In this document: piece after piece, positions 19,201 through 27,776 of the stretch
Layout of the letters: every line of letters starts with the position of its first letter
Position numbering within the stretch: the stretch's first letter is position 1
Made by a program: the position numbers and the translations under genes
Assembly: GCF_900176365.1 (NCBI RefSeq)
Contig: NZ_FWXY01000001.1
Coordinates: forward strand, 248,001-312,000
From: Desulfocicer vacuolatum DSM 3385
GTDB taxonomy: Bacteria > Desulfobacterota > Desulfobacteria > Desulfobacterales > Desulfobacteraceae
Direction: 5' to 3'
DNA: 64,000 nt
The notes under the pieces: generated by a model
What the model was told of the DNA's origin: nothing
What the model saw: only the letters and a program-made list of their open reading frames with translations
The model's database searches: none

Positions 19201-19417
19201 CGAAGCTCAGCACAATAAAAAACCCACCCCCATCATTGCCTTGACCGCCAACGCCCTGAAAGGAGATCGGGAACATTTCCTGGCCAACGGCATGGATGAC
19301 TACCTGGCAAAACCCATGAAAAAACAGGATCTTGAAACCATGCTGACCCGTTACAGTAATATCAAAGCCACGGCCAGCCGCCCCCCCCATGGGCCAGACA
19401 AAACAAAAAAACCATGA
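16214..19417 (+). CDS. Membrane hybrid histidine kinase with two receiver domains
   Basis: The start is ATG 16214, which overlaps the ygiQ stop as ATGA and yields 1067 residues beginning MTLFHSIRTKLALSAFLIV; the upstream extension lacks such coupling. Domains: a transmembrane helix (about 8-30), a periplasmic sensor (to about 315), a second helix (316-336), HAMP, a PAS domain (about 395-505), HisKA with H533 in MSHEIRTPMN, HATPase_c, and two receiver domains with D824 (LVDFMMPGMNG) and D978 (LMDINMPEMDG). The PAS holds C440-x4-C445-x6-C452-P, the same spacing as in the first kinase of the window. This architecture (BarA-like without an Hpt) implies a multistep phosphorelay with an unlinked Hpt protein. 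Confidence 0.93.
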   Translation: MTLFHSIRTKLALSAFLIVSLSIGMITATATWKIRETTLLNSQQETRLFLKKNSQEIHEKIQDAIQLNHILAQYIAATHHQWQKTIFLNNILKNSHIAGIKSIFIIPSAKKDTRRLNDELIQFWQTTPTGETSSTFFDPSQIPEVMKSAMQAKISAKTIISTPYRDPSEMTDTLLCAIVTPVFRHKKFQGTTCVELSIKEICKPIIDNLNNFSLAKEISQMDLFTDSGALVWQLKTASIQGNQAMPLEAQHIEPSPLHGTEKIGQSQIITMIIQGKKEIGTHIPIHFKNSESIWSIGLRIPFTAATKNADKQMRTQALLGLLISLITLLVVMVLSRRLTEPLLDLSRAATQISRGNYNHPITPRGAGEIRELCRAFRDMITQVQQSRQHLQSSIEALKIIIEKVPFGMILIDGDHRIKSVNREALAICGKTEEETLGQPCYHHFCIDPTPRCPIKRTGIHPENQEMLLKQKNGQFIPVLTTVIPARLYGEEMLIKAIIDISEIKKKEEELKRAKIAAEQASRARSEFLANMSHEIRTPMNGIIGMGELLCETPLNHEQKEYAQAISTSADALLVILNDILDFSKIEAGKIDIEHIDCNLAVIIEGVADILSHKSNEKGIEFICMVDNDIPDFVKGDPGRLRQILMNLGGNALKFTEKGEVVIQAKLESITDHTTTVKFTVKDTGIGISKEKVGQLFEKFTQADASTTRKYGGTGLGLAISKQLTGLMNGEMGVTSSPGHGSTFWFTIPFGKSTTPLNPAHQASLGTSLLNKTVLIIDDNATNRTVIQKYLAPYHCQILEADCAAACLKILNSPPPTPIDLALVDFMMPGMNGIDLGFTIRQRKQFDPMVLVMLTSAAMRGDAQKAGDAGFDAYLTKPIKKEALLKCLGTLLHPKAKRRPDILLTKYNFTREDHPGERRQAPPPRGGNLKILIADDNRMNLMVVEKMINKMGHTPIKTMNGKEAVTAHLEMAPDIILMDINMPEMDGLEATALIRKNEAQHNKKPTPIIALTANALKGDREHFLANGMDDYLAKPMKKQDLETMLTRYSNIKATASRPPHGPDKTKKP

Positions 19418-20220
19418 CAAACTTTCCATTCACAGAAAAAAAATTTCACACCCTTTCCCCCACGGGAAAACACCGCTGGATCATTAAATGGCTGTCAACA
19501 TTTTATCATGGGTTAACCACCAACCGTGTATCCCCGGCGGAATGCACCTCAATTGCCCACCAATACACCACTGTTAGAAAATGGATGGGATTTGAGTCAT
19601 TGGACTTCCCGGATGTCATGGAAAAAAGGGAATGGATGGAGTTCATATCCAATGCCATCCATCTTCATCGCATGCACATGGGACTGTCTCCCCGGGACCA
19701 TGATCTGCTGCCCAATGTACGCACCGGGGATAAAAAAAAAGAATCCGTCCTACCTGCCTTCCATTACCACATGGCCCTGGATGGCCTGCGAAGCCTTTTT
19801 AATGTGGGGGGTATTTTTCGTACCTGTGATGCCGGGGGATTTCAAGGCCTTATTCTGGGCAATATCCCCAAAGGAGACCACCCCACCATCCGGAAAACCT
19901 CCATGGGCACCTCGGCCTGGATGCCCCATTGCACCACCCCGGACCTTGCAGGGGAGCTCCTGGAGATGAAAAAAAAGGGCTTTTCCATCATTGGCATTGA
20001 AACCACAGAAAACTCTTCTTCCCATGCTGCATATGCATGGCCCCAAAAAGCGATCATTGTTCTTGGCAATGAAGAGTACGGTATCTCCTCCCATGTATTA
20101 CGGGTGTGCGATGCCTTTGTGCACATCCCCATGCTGGGACGAAAAAATTCCATCAATGTGGTCAGTGCCGCATCGGTGATTGTCTTTCACATCGGTGCAT
20201 TCTTTAACCGGCCCGGATGA
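19414..20220 (+). CDS. SpoU/TrmH family RNA 2'-O-methyltransferase
   Basis: A 268-residue protein whose C-terminal half is a SPOUT methyltransferase. Motif 1 is NVGGIFRTCDAGG, motif 2 is IIVLGNEEYGIS and motif 3 is IPMLGRKNSINVVSAASV. Together they form the knotted SAM site that methylates the 2'-OH of a tRNA or rRNA nucleotide. The N-terminal 110 residues are an extra helical region with no recognised family. Translation is coupled to the preceding kinase by an ATGA overlap. The target RNA is not deducible. Confidence 0.9.
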   Translation: MTNFPFTEKKFHTLSPTGKHRWIIKWLSTFYHGLTTNRVSPAECTSIAHQYTTVRKWMGFESLDFPDVMEKREWMEFISNAIHLHRMHMGLSPRDHDLLPNVRTGDKKKESVLPAFHYHMALDGLRSLFNVGGIFRTCDAGGFQGLILGNIPKGDHPTIRKTSMGTSAWMPHCTTPDLAGELLEMKKKGFSIIGIETTENSSSHAAYAWPQKAIIVLGNEEYGISSHVLRVCDAFVHIPMLGRKNSINVVSAASVIVFHIGAFFNRPG

Positions 20221-20311
20221 ACAAAAAAACACCCAAAACGACATCCCTTTATTGATTTCGTAATTTCACACGCCATTGCCAAAAACCAACCCGAAAAAAT
20301 GTAATTTTATC

Positions 20312-20341
20312 TTGCTTTATAATTGGCTCTCGGGTTATACT
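20312..20341 (+). promoter_or_regulatory. Possible sigma70 promoter
   Basis: A TTGCTT -35 and a TATACT -10 separated by 18 bases lie about 190 bp ahead of the ABC binding-protein gene, in an otherwise gene-free 300-bp stretch (20221-20526). The match is moderate and unsupported by other evidence. Confidence 0.3.
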
Positions 20342-20526
20342 TTGTGGTTATCTTAGCTTCCCTTAAAACCACTTGATACTCTTTAAATATCTCTGTTAAT
20401 TTTTCAAGGCTTGCCTGGAAAATACCAACTGGTTTTGGGCAACGGCGGATGCCTTTATTTTAATAACATTTTCGTGTGAACACCTCTTTTGCAACGTCAA
20501 TGGCAAAACAACACAAGGAGAACCCC

Positions 20527-21522
20527 ATGAAAAAAAGAGCGGTATTGAGTCTACTTGTTATTTTACTGGTCTGGTTTGCGCCCATGGCGGCACCGGCTGC
20601 GGATAATATATTGGTGGGTATTTCAAAAATTGTGGCCCACCCGGCCCTGGATGCCCTGGAGCAGGGGGTTCAAGATGGCATAAAGGAAAAATTTCCCCAG
20701 GCCGTATTTGACCTTCAAAATGCCAATGGAGAACTTTCCACCGCCGCATCCATTGCCCAGAAATTCAAGGCAGAACAGGTCTCCCTGGCTGTTGGCATTG
20801 CCACTCCCACAGCCCAGGCCCTGGTGGGAGCCATCAAAGACAGACCCGTACTGTTCTGTGCCGTCACCGACCCTGAGGGGGCAGGCCTTGTGGCCTCGGT
20901 TCACAAGGGAGAAAAATATGTCACCGGCACATCGGACATGACTCCGGTAAAAGAGCAAATTGCCCTGCTCAACCGCATTAAACCCATCAAAAAACTGGGG
21001 CATGTCTATTGCAGCAACGAAGCCAATGCTGTCACCCTGGCCGCCATTGCAAGGCAGGTGTGCAAAGAGATGGGCATCATTTTTATTGAAACCACGGTGA
21101 CCAACTCCGCCGAGGTTAAACAGGCAGTGCAGACCATTGCCTCCCGGGTGGACGGCATCTATCTGAGCAATGACAACACCATTTTTTCCGCCCTGGGTGC
21201 TGTCACCGAAGTGGCCATGAAATATGGTATCCCGGTGATGTCCGCCGACCCAAGTTCTGCCGTGGACAATGATGTCCTTGCTGCCTGGGGATTTGATTAT
21301 TATAAAATGGGGGAAAAAACCGGGCATATTGCCGCTGATATTCTCAAGGGAGCCTCCCCCGTGGATATTCCCACGGTGTACATGACCGATCCTTCGGATG
21401 TGGATATTCTGTTAAACATGGACGTGGCCAAAAAACTGGGGCTGAGCTTCCCCGATGATATAAAAGCCACGGCCAATAAAATCATTGAAAACGGTAAACT
21501 GACAGAACCGCTTAAAAAATAA
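20527..21522 (+). CDS. ABC transporter substrate-binding protein (TrpX-like)
   Basis: ATG 20527 is selected by the AAGGAG at 20516-20521 and gives 331 residues with a clean Sec signal (MKKRAVLSLLVILLVWF then PMAAPAAD). The longer ORF start at 20476 has no ribosome site. The mature protein begins ILVGISKIVAHPALDALEQG, the hallmark of the PF04392 ABC_sub_bind family, which includes the tryptophan-linked TrpX of Gram-positives. It is followed by its permease and ATPase genes. The ligand is unknown here. Confidence 0.88.
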   Translation: MKKRAVLSLLVILLVWFAPMAAPAADNILVGISKIVAHPALDALEQGVQDGIKEKFPQAVFDLQNANGELSTAASIAQKFKAEQVSLAVGIATPTAQALVGAIKDRPVLFCAVTDPEGAGLVASVHKGEKYVTGTSDMTPVKEQIALLNRIKPIKKLGHVYCSNEANAVTLAAIARQVCKEMGIIFIETTVTNSAEVKQAVQTIASRVDGIYLSNDNTIFSALGAVTEVAMKYGIPVMSADPSSAVDNDVLAAWGFDYYKMGEKTGHIAADILKGASPVDIPTVYMTDPSDVDILLNMDVAKKLGLSFPDDIKATANKIIENGKLTEPLKK

Positions 21523-21543
21523 TCAGGAGTCACACAACAACCA

Positions 21544-22434
21544 ATGATTGAAGGTATATTTGTTGAAGGATTGATCTATTCTATCATGGCATTGGGGGTG
21601 TTTTTCACCTTCAGAATCCTTGATTTTCCAGATCTCACAGTGGATGGTTCATTTCCCATGGGGGCGGTGATCATGGCGGCCTGTCTCCACGGCGGCATCC
21701 ATCCCCTCACCGGGCTGCTGCTCTCCTTTTGCGGCGGGCTGACAGCCGGCGCTGTCACGGCAGCCATCCACAACAAACTCAAAGTACCCCATCTGCTGGC
21801 CGGAATTCTCACCATGACCATGCTCTATTCGGTGAACATCCGCATCCTTTCCAATCGGGCCAATCTGCCCCTGTTACGGGTGGAAACCCTTCTCACCCGG
21901 GTCCATGACTACACCCGGGAATTTATCCCCCCGGAATATGCCTCCCTTTTATTTTTCATCCTGGTGGTATTTATTATTAAAAAATTGCTGGATCTTTTTT
22001 TCATCACCGACATGGGACTTGTATTTGGTGCCCTTGGAAACAATGAACAGATGGTCAGGGTCCAGGGCATCAATCCTGCCACCCTGAAACTCATTGGTGT
22101 GGGGCTTTCCAACGGCCTTGTGGCCCTGTCCGGTGCCTTTGCCGCCCAATACCAGGGATTTGCCGACATTAACCTGGGCCAGGGCATTGTGGTCACAGGC
22201 CTTGCCTCTGTGATGCTTGGGGAATTTTTATTAAAATCAAACAAAATATCTGTCCTGACCCTGCGGGTGATCCTGGGAACCATTTTGTTCAAGGCCATCA
22301 TGTATCTGGGGCGGTATTACGGCTATTATATCAACATGACCCCCAATGATCTGAAACTCATTGCCGGTATTCTGATCATCCTTTCCCTTGGGGCCACCAA
22401 CTTCAAGGGCATTAAAAAGGGGAGCAGATCATGA
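21544..22434 (+). CDS. ABC transporter permease (TrpY-like)
   Basis: A 296-residue membrane protein with about eight hydrophobic helices. The N-terminal block FFTFRILDFPDLTVDGSFPM is diagnostic for the permease family that partners PF04392 binding proteins. The gene overlaps the following ATPase gene by four bases (ATGA). Confidence 0.9.
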   Translation: MIEGIFVEGLIYSIMALGVFFTFRILDFPDLTVDGSFPMGAVIMAACLHGGIHPLTGLLLSFCGGLTAGAVTAAIHNKLKVPHLLAGILTMTMLYSVNIRILSNRANLPLLRVETLLTRVHDYTREFIPPEYASLLFFILVVFIIKKLLDLFFITDMGLVFGALGNNEQMVRVQGINPATLKLIGVGLSNGLVALSGAFAAQYQGFADINLGQGIVVTGLASVMLGEFLLKSNKISVLTLRVILGTILFKAIMYLGRYYGYYINMTPNDLKLIAGILIILSLGATNFKGIKKGSRS

Positions 22435-23225
22435 TTACACTTAAGTGTCTTACCAAAACCTTTAACAGGGACAGCGCCAGCGAAAAACAGGTGATCAAAT
22501 CCATTGATATTCATGTGAACCCCGGGGATTTCATCACAGTGATCGGCAGCAACGGTGCCGGAAAGACCACCCTGTTCAATCTCATTTCCGGGGCCATATC
22601 CCCCACCTCCGGCAGCATCCTGATCCGTGGCAATGATGTCACAACCCTGCCCGAATACCTCCGGGCCAAAAACATCGGCCGCATATTCCAGGACCCCCTG
22701 GCCGGCACCGCCTCCAACATGACCCTGGAGGACAACATGATGATCACCTGTAAAAAGGGGTTCAAATGGCCAGTGATCAGCCTGAACAAAAAAATGCGGC
22801 AATTTTTTCAAAAAGAAGTCACCTGCCTGGACATGGGGCTGGAGTCCCGCATGAAGGAAAATGTCAGTACCCTTTCCGGGGGACAGCGCCAGGCATTGAC
22901 CCTTCTCATGACCGTGTTGTCCCGTCCGGACATTTTATTGCTTGATGAACACACGGCAGCCCTTGACCCAAGGAATGCCACCATGGTAATGGCACTGACC
23001 CGACGGTTCATCATCGAAAAGAAACTGACCTCCCTTATGATCACCCACAACATGGGGCATGCCATTGAATTTGGAAATCGACTGATTATGATGGACGGGG
23101 GGGAAATTATAATTGATGTACAAGGGGACACCAAAAAATCGCTGACCATTCCAAAACTCATCGATATGTTTGGTTCCATCCGAAATAAAACCTTTGAAAA
23201 TGACGAGGTCCTCCTCACAACTTGA
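22431..23225 (+). CDS. ABC transporter ATP-binding protein (TrpZ-like)
   Basis: A 264-residue ATPase with Walker A GSNGAGKTT, signature LSGGQRQALTLLM and Walker B ILLLDEHTAALDP. It is the third gene of a binding protein-permease-ATPase set. The start overlaps the permease stop. A compact terminator follows. Confidence 0.93.
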   Translation: MITLKCLTKTFNRDSASEKQVIKSIDIHVNPGDFITVIGSNGAGKTTLFNLISGAISPTSGSILIRGNDVTTLPEYLRAKNIGRIFQDPLAGTASNMTLEDNMMITCKKGFKWPVISLNKKMRQFFQKEVTCLDMGLESRMKENVSTLSGGQRQALTLLMTVLSRPDILLLDEHTAALDPRNATMVMALTRRFIIEKKLTSLMITHNMGHAIEFGNRLIMMDGGEIIIDVQGDTKKSLTIPKLIDMFGSIRNKTFENDEVLLTT

Positions 23226-23231
23226 AAAATC

Positions 23232-23253
23232 CGGGTTTAAACAACCCGTTTTT
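23232..23253 (+). terminator. Rho-independent terminator after the ABC operon
   Basis: A CGGGTT/AACCCG stem with a five-base TAAAC loop is followed directly by TTTTT. It lies seven bases after the ATPase stop codon and ahead of typA. Confidence 0.6.
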
Positions 23254-23284
23254 CCATACTTGAATTAAAGGATTAAACGCACCA

Positions 23285-25102
23285 ATGAGCCAGAAACAAG
23301 AAAATAAAAACATTCGAAATATCGCCATCATTGCCCATGTTGACCATGGTAAAACCACCTTGGTGGATGCCATGTTCAAACAGAGCGGGGTGTTCAGACA
23401 GGGAAAAGAGGTGGATGACCGCATCATGGATTCCATGGATCTGGAGCGGGAACGCGGCATCACCATCTCCGCCAAAAATTGCGCTGTCATGCTGGGGGAG
23501 ACCAAAATCAACATCTTGGACACCCCGGGCCATGCCGACTTCAGTGCCGAGGTGGAGCGTGCCCTTTCCATGGTGAACGGTGCCATCCTTCTGGTGGATG
23601 CCTCGGAAGGCCCTCTGCCCCAGACCCGGTTTGTGCTGAAAAAAGCACTGGAGGCCGGGCTTCGTATCATTGTGGTGATTAACAAGATTGACCGGGCCGA
23701 TGCAAGGACCATGGAGGTGCTGGATGAGATCTATGACCTTTTCATTGATCTGGATGCCACGGATGATCAGATTGACTTTCCCGTGCTATATGCAGTGGGA
23801 CGGGACGGCATTGCCAAAAATGAACTGGAGGATGATTCCCAGGACCTTCAGCCACTGTTTGATGTTATTTTAAATGAAATTCCTGCCCCCACCTTTGATC
23901 CGGCAGAGCCCTTTCAAATGTTGGTATCTGATCTGGGCCATTCCGATTACACCGGGCGTCTTGCCATTGGTAAAATTGCCAACGGTCGGGTCAGTTCCCG
24001 TGATGAATTGGTGCTCATCGGACAAGACAACACCCCCATGAAATTGAAGGTTTCCAGCCTTCAAAGTTATGACGGTGCATCCCTTGGTCCTGCCGATGTG
24101 GTGGAGGCCGGTGACATTGCTGTGGTTTCGGGAACTGACATCTTTGAAATTGGCGACACCATATGCACCAAGGAGTTTCCCAAAGCATTGCCCCGCATCA
24201 CCGTTGATGAACCCACGGTGTCCATGATGTTCTCCTCGTCAGACTCCCCTTTTTCCGGTATGGAGGGCAAGCTTGTCCAGTCCAGTCGCATCAGGGAACG
24301 CCTGGAAAAGGAAGCCCTGGCCAATGTGGCAATCTCCGTTAAAGAAACCGTGGAAAGGGGCTCTTTTGTGGTCCAGGGACGGGGAGAATTCCAGATGGCC
24401 ATTCTGGTGGAAACCATGAGACGGGAAGGATTTGAGCTTTGTGTGGGCAGACCCGAGGTGATTTATCGCACCGATGACAAAGGCCATAAAACAGAACCGG
24501 TGGAACGCCTTTACGTGGATTGTGAAGAGACTTTCACCGGTGTGGTCACAGAAAAACTTTCCATTCGAAAGGGACGTCTGGTGAACCTCTCCAACAAGCG
24601 GGGACGAGCCAACATTGAATTTTCCATTCCCTCCCGGGCCCTCATTGGTTACCGGGATGAATTTCTCACTGATACCAAGGGTACCGGTATCATGAACTCC
24701 ATCTTTGATGGATATGAGGAGTACCGGGGGGATTTTCCCACCCGGCGAACGGGCTCCCTTGTCAGTGATAGAAAAGGAAAAGCCGTCCCCTATGCCCTTT
24801 ACAACCTGGAACCCCGGGGGCGTCTCATGATTGTCCCGGGCACCCCTGTTTACGAAGGCATGGTGGTGGGAGAACACAGCAAGAGCAACGATCTGGATGT
24901 CAACCCCTGCAAGGAAAAGAAATTAACGAATATGAGGGCTTCGGGTAAGGATGACAGCACCACCTGTTCTCCGGTGAAACCCCTGACCCTGGAGCAGGCA
25001 TTGAACTTTGTCAATGAAGATGAGCTGGTGGAAGTAACGCCTTTGAGTATCCGGGTTCGCAAAAAAATTCTTTCCCGTCAAAGACGGTATACCAACAGAT
25101 AA
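23285..25102 (+). CDS. typA: Ribosome-binding GTPase TypA/BipA
   Basis: A 605-residue translational GTPase. G1 is AHVDHGKTTL, followed by the RGITISAKN switch I region, G3 DTPGHADF and G4 NKIDRADA. EF-G-like domains II, III and V and the TypA-specific C-terminal domain follow. The length and motif order are those of BipA, which binds 70S ribosomes and helps growth under stress or low temperature. AAAGGA lies upstream of ATG 23285. A MITE begins 11 bases after the stop. Confidence 0.97.
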   Translation: MSQKQENKNIRNIAIIAHVDHGKTTLVDAMFKQSGVFRQGKEVDDRIMDSMDLERERGITISAKNCAVMLGETKINILDTPGHADFSAEVERALSMVNGAILLVDASEGPLPQTRFVLKKALEAGLRIIVVINKIDRADARTMEVLDEIYDLFIDLDATDDQIDFPVLYAVGRDGIAKNELEDDSQDLQPLFDVILNEIPAPTFDPAEPFQMLVSDLGHSDYTGRLAIGKIANGRVSSRDELVLIGQDNTPMKLKVSSLQSYDGASLGPADVVEAGDIAVVSGTDIFEIGDTICTKEFPKALPRITVDEPTVSMMFSSSDSPFSGMEGKLVQSSRIRERLEKEALANVAISVKETVERGSFVVQGRGEFQMAILVETMRREGFELCVGRPEVIYRTDDKGHKTEPVERLYVDCEETFTGVVTEKLSIRKGRLVNLSNKRGRANIEFSIPSRALIGYRDEFLTDTKGTGIMNSIFDGYEEYRGDFPTRRTGSLVSDRKGKAVPYALYNLEPRGRLMIVPGTPVYEGMVVGEHSKSNDLDVNPCKEKKLTNMRASGKDDSTTCSPVKPLTLEQALNFVNEDELVEVTPLSIRVRKKILSRQRRYTNR

Positions 25103-25113
25103 CTTCTTTATAA

Positions 25114-25297
25114 CTCAACTTTCGGGCTTCATTTCAAAGCCGGCACTTTTAAATGTACCAATGGGGTCAGTGTGCCGACGGGGTCAGGCTTTTGTTATTG
25201 ATGTTATCGACCAAGGCCTTTGCCAACGAAAAAAGCCTCGATAATGTCAATAACGAAAGCCTGACCCCACCACGATATGCGAACACCGAAAGTTGAG
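25114..25297. mobile_element. 184-bp MITE, copy 2
   Basis: Same ends (CTCAACTTTCGG/CCGAAAGTTGAG) and the same length as copies 1 and 3, here flanked by the 7-bp duplication TTTATAA (25107-25113 and 25298-25304). It is inserted just downstream of typA, at the edge of a B repeat. Confidence 0.95.
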
Positions 25298-25412
25298 TTT
25301 ATAACTGCCACGGGCAGATCTTATTCTGGCCTCGGTCTGCCCACAACGAAGCTTAAAATACACCTCTGATTTGCGGAGTATTTCATATAAAAACTGCCAC
25401 GGGCAGCCCATA
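25298..25412. repeat. B element
   Basis: A full B unit in forward orientation (GCCACGGGCAGATC ... GGTCTGCCCACAAC, then the AATACAC/GGAGTATT hairpin and CATATAAAAA), followed by a short restart of a second unit. It adjoins the MITE duplication, so the MITE appears to have inserted at the border of this repeat. Confidence 0.85.
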
Positions 25413-25424
25413 ATGGCAAAAGAT

Positions 25425-26075
25425 TTATCTGCGATAGCGTAATATTCTTCCTCGAAACGGTTGCACTAAGTATTCTGTGGCACCGGGTTTGGTCTGGGTG
25501 TGGGAATAACCCAATTTCACCATTTTTTTACTGAACTTGGCATGGTTTCCGCGTCCCGGGTCCACGATAATCACTTCACAGTTATTTTTTGCATGTTGAT
25601 TGATAAAAAGAGATAAAATTTGTGCATGGTCTCTTTCATACAAAAGGTCACTGCCGATAATAAGATCAAATTGGCCCAGATCACTCTTTTCATCTTCCCA
25701 GCCGGTACGAACAAAGGGTATATTTTTTCCTTGATTCAGTTTGATATTCTCAAGAAGAAAATTTTCAGCTTCAGGATGGTAATCTGTGGCAGTGATATCA
25801 GCACAACGATGATTCAACAAAAGACTGGCCAATCCGATGCCACACCCCACCTCTAAAATTCGCTTTCCAGCGATATTAAAATCAAAAAGAAAATGAGATA
25901 ATACCAGGCCGGAATCCCAGACAACGCCAAACAAGGGCCATGTTGCCGATGAAATTCCCAATTTCTCGGCGATACCATCATCATCACGGTATTGCTGATT
26001 GTCGCGTAAGGTTCGGACATGAATATCTACTTCATCAAACTCAATGGTTTGATAACAAATGCGTAACGATGACAT
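25425..26075 (-). CDS. METTL21-like SAM-dependent methyltransferase
   Basis: A 216-residue class I methyltransferase. Motif I is ILEVGCGIGLASLLL, the acidic post-I residue is in TATDYHPE, and the DLIIGSDLLYE motif is typical of the METTL21/Methyltransf_16 lysine methyltransferases. A protein lysine target is therefore likely, but unproven. It is flanked by gene-free AT-rich DNA (26076-26254) and a repeat, and reads as more AT-rich than its neighbours, so horizontal acquisition is possible. ATG 26075 has only a weak ribosome site. Confidence 0.8.
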   Translation of the reverse strand: MSSLRICYQTIEFDEVDIHVRTLRDNQQYRDDDGIAEKLGISSATWPLFGVVWDSGLVLSHFLFDFNIAGKRILEVGCGIGLASLLLNHRCADITATDYHPEAENFLLENIKLNQGKNIPFVRTGWEDEKSDLGQFDLIIGSDLLYERDHAQILSLFINQHAKNNCEVIIVDPGRGNHAKFSKKMVKLGYSHTQTKPGATEYLVQPFRGRILRYRR

Positions 26076-26254
26076 AATATGCCTATGTTTTATTTCAAAT
26101 ATGTTAACTTATATGCTCAATGGTATCCAATAATTCAATATCTCCATCACAGGTGAAAATGACGCCCAGCGCCCCACCACCCACACGTTAGCGACGCTTT
26201 GAATCTCCAGTAAATAGCTTCTGTAAATTTTTAAAACAAAATCCAGATTATAGA

Positions 26255-27118
26255 TTACAGGTCACGCCCAAGGACATCAGGCAGAATTTCATAATGATCA
26301 AAAGGAGGCATCACACAGGCCCCCTGGAAGAACTCCCGGGCCACAGCCACCATGTCCCGGGCATTGGACACCCCCTGGGCCACGGAATCCGAGGCACTGT
26401 GCATCTTTTTTCTAAGGGCTTCAGGCACAGCAATGCCTGCCACGCGCTCATGGAGAAAATCCGCATGCCTGGGGGTTCTTAAAGGCAAAATTCCCATGAT
26501 AACGGGAATGTTCAAGTGGGCCACAGCCTGGGAAATTTCCTTTGCAGTGTCCCGGTCATAGATGGGCTGGGTCACTGCGTACTGCGCCCCTGCTGCCACT
26601 TTTTTCTCCAACCGTTTCACTTCCCGTTCCAGGCCGTTCACTTCGGGACGAAAATCCAGTACTGCACCGGTGTGAAGACCGGACTCCCGGGCCATGGTCA
26701 CCAGCTCAAATACATTAACATCCTTAACATCAGACACGATTTTTCGATCTGCCATGGCCACAAAATCCCCGGTGGCAACCAGGACGGAAGAAACTCCCAA
26801 TGCCTTGGCCCCCCACATCAGGGACTGGAGACTGATGCGGTTATGATCCCGGGTGGTGCAATGGAACACAGCCGGACGTCCGGTGCGCTGCTGAATCAGG
26901 GCACACAAAGCCATGGCGCACATGCGGGGTTTGGCAACAGGGTTGGTGGCCACGCTGAAACCATCCACAGGCAGATCCCCAAGCGCTTCCAAGGAGGTCA
27001 AAAGGGCTTCCGGATCATCCCCCCCCGGGGGCACCACTTCAATTGTGAGGATAAATTTTTCAAAATCCAGGTCGTTTACAATTACTTTTTCTGCATCATC
27101 AAATGTCCTGTTTTTCAC
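26255..27118 (-). CDS. metF: Methylenetetrahydrofolate reductase
   Basis: A 287-residue TIM-barrel flavoprotein of the MetF family. It begins its barrel with ILTIEVVPPGG and has the folate/FAD regions FHCTTRDHNRISLQS and GAQYAVTQPIYD. It reduces methylene-THF to methyl-THF, either for methionine synthesis or for the methyl branch of the Wood-Ljungdahl pathway in autotrophic sulfate reducers. The start is GTG 27118, behind a strong GGAGG. No partner subunit gene (MetV-like) is adjacent. Confidence 0.93.
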   Translation of the reverse strand: MKNRTFDDAEKVIVNDLDFEKFILTIEVVPPGGDDPEALLTSLEALGDLPVDGFSVATNPVAKPRMCAMALCALIQQRTGRPAVFHCTTRDHNRISLQSLMWGAKALGVSSVLVATGDFVAMADRKIVSDVKDVNVFELVTMARESGLHTGAVLDFRPEVNGLEREVKRLEKKVAAGAQYAVTQPIYDRDTAKEISQAVAHLNIPVIMGILPLRTPRHADFLHERVAGIAVPEALRKKMHSASDSVAQGVSNARDMVAVAREFFQGACVMPPFDHYEILPDVLGRDL

Positions 27119-27236
27119 AATTCACCTCCATGATTTTAAATTGAATTTTGATACCGTCTGAAACGGCTTTGAAACTCAAAGAAACGCGGGGTCTGCCATT
27201 ATTGTATTTTCATTGTTCCTACCGGCGGCATGGCGA

Positions 27237-27776
27237 TTAAACATCTTCATCCCCGGGTCCATTGAGGCTGAAATCCAGGCGAACCGTGGCCTTTCGCTGG
27301 GCAAGTTCTTTATCCAGCATCATAAGGCCCTGGGGACTGGGTCCAATGAGTTTAAGCTGATCAATGATGTCATGATCATTTTCCTCTTCTTCCACCTGTT
27401 CCGTCACAAACCACTGGAGAAAAATCCGGGTGGCATGGTCTTTTTCTTCCATGGCGGTTTCCATTAAATCATTTATGGAGGCCGTAATAAACTCTTCATG
27501 GGCAAGGGTTTTCTCAAACATGTCCATGGCGGATTCAAAGGAGGAAGCCGGGGCTTCAATGGCTTTCAAAATCACCCGTCCCCCCCGGCTGTGAATATAG
27601 TCATACAATTTCATGGCATGGGACATCTCTTCATGGTACTGCACCATGAACCAGTTGGAAAATCCCTTAAGACCCATATCTCCGGCATGGATGGACATGG
27701 ACATATAAAGATAGGCAGAAAACATCTCTTTGTTCACTTGATCATTTAATGCGGTTTCCATTTTTTTACTGAGCAT
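27237..27776 (-). CDS. ftnA: Ferritin
   Basis: A 179-residue non-heme ferritin. It has a four-helix bundle with ferroxidase ligands in KEMFSAYLYMS, YHEEMSHA and the helix containing QWFVTEQVEEE. It stores iron as a 24-mer and detoxifies ferrous iron and peroxide. The C-terminal extension after about 160 (LDFSLNGPGDEDV) is acidic. ATG 27776 follows an AGAGGAG site. It is transcribed toward metF with a 118-bp gap. Confidence 0.95.
   Translation of the reverse strand: MLSKKMETALNDQVNKEMFSAYLYMSMSIHAGDMGLKGFSNWFMVQYHEEMSHAMKLYDYIHSRGGRVILKAIEAPASSFESAMDMFEKTLAHEEFITASINDLMETAMEEKDHATRIFLQWFVTEQVEEEENDHDIIDQLKLIGPSPQGLMMLDKELAQRKATVRLDFSLNGPGDEDV

Noticed and set aside
20476-20526. Longer N-terminus of the TrpX-like binding protein
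   Set aside because: It would hide the signal peptide, while AAGGAG stands right before ATG 20527.
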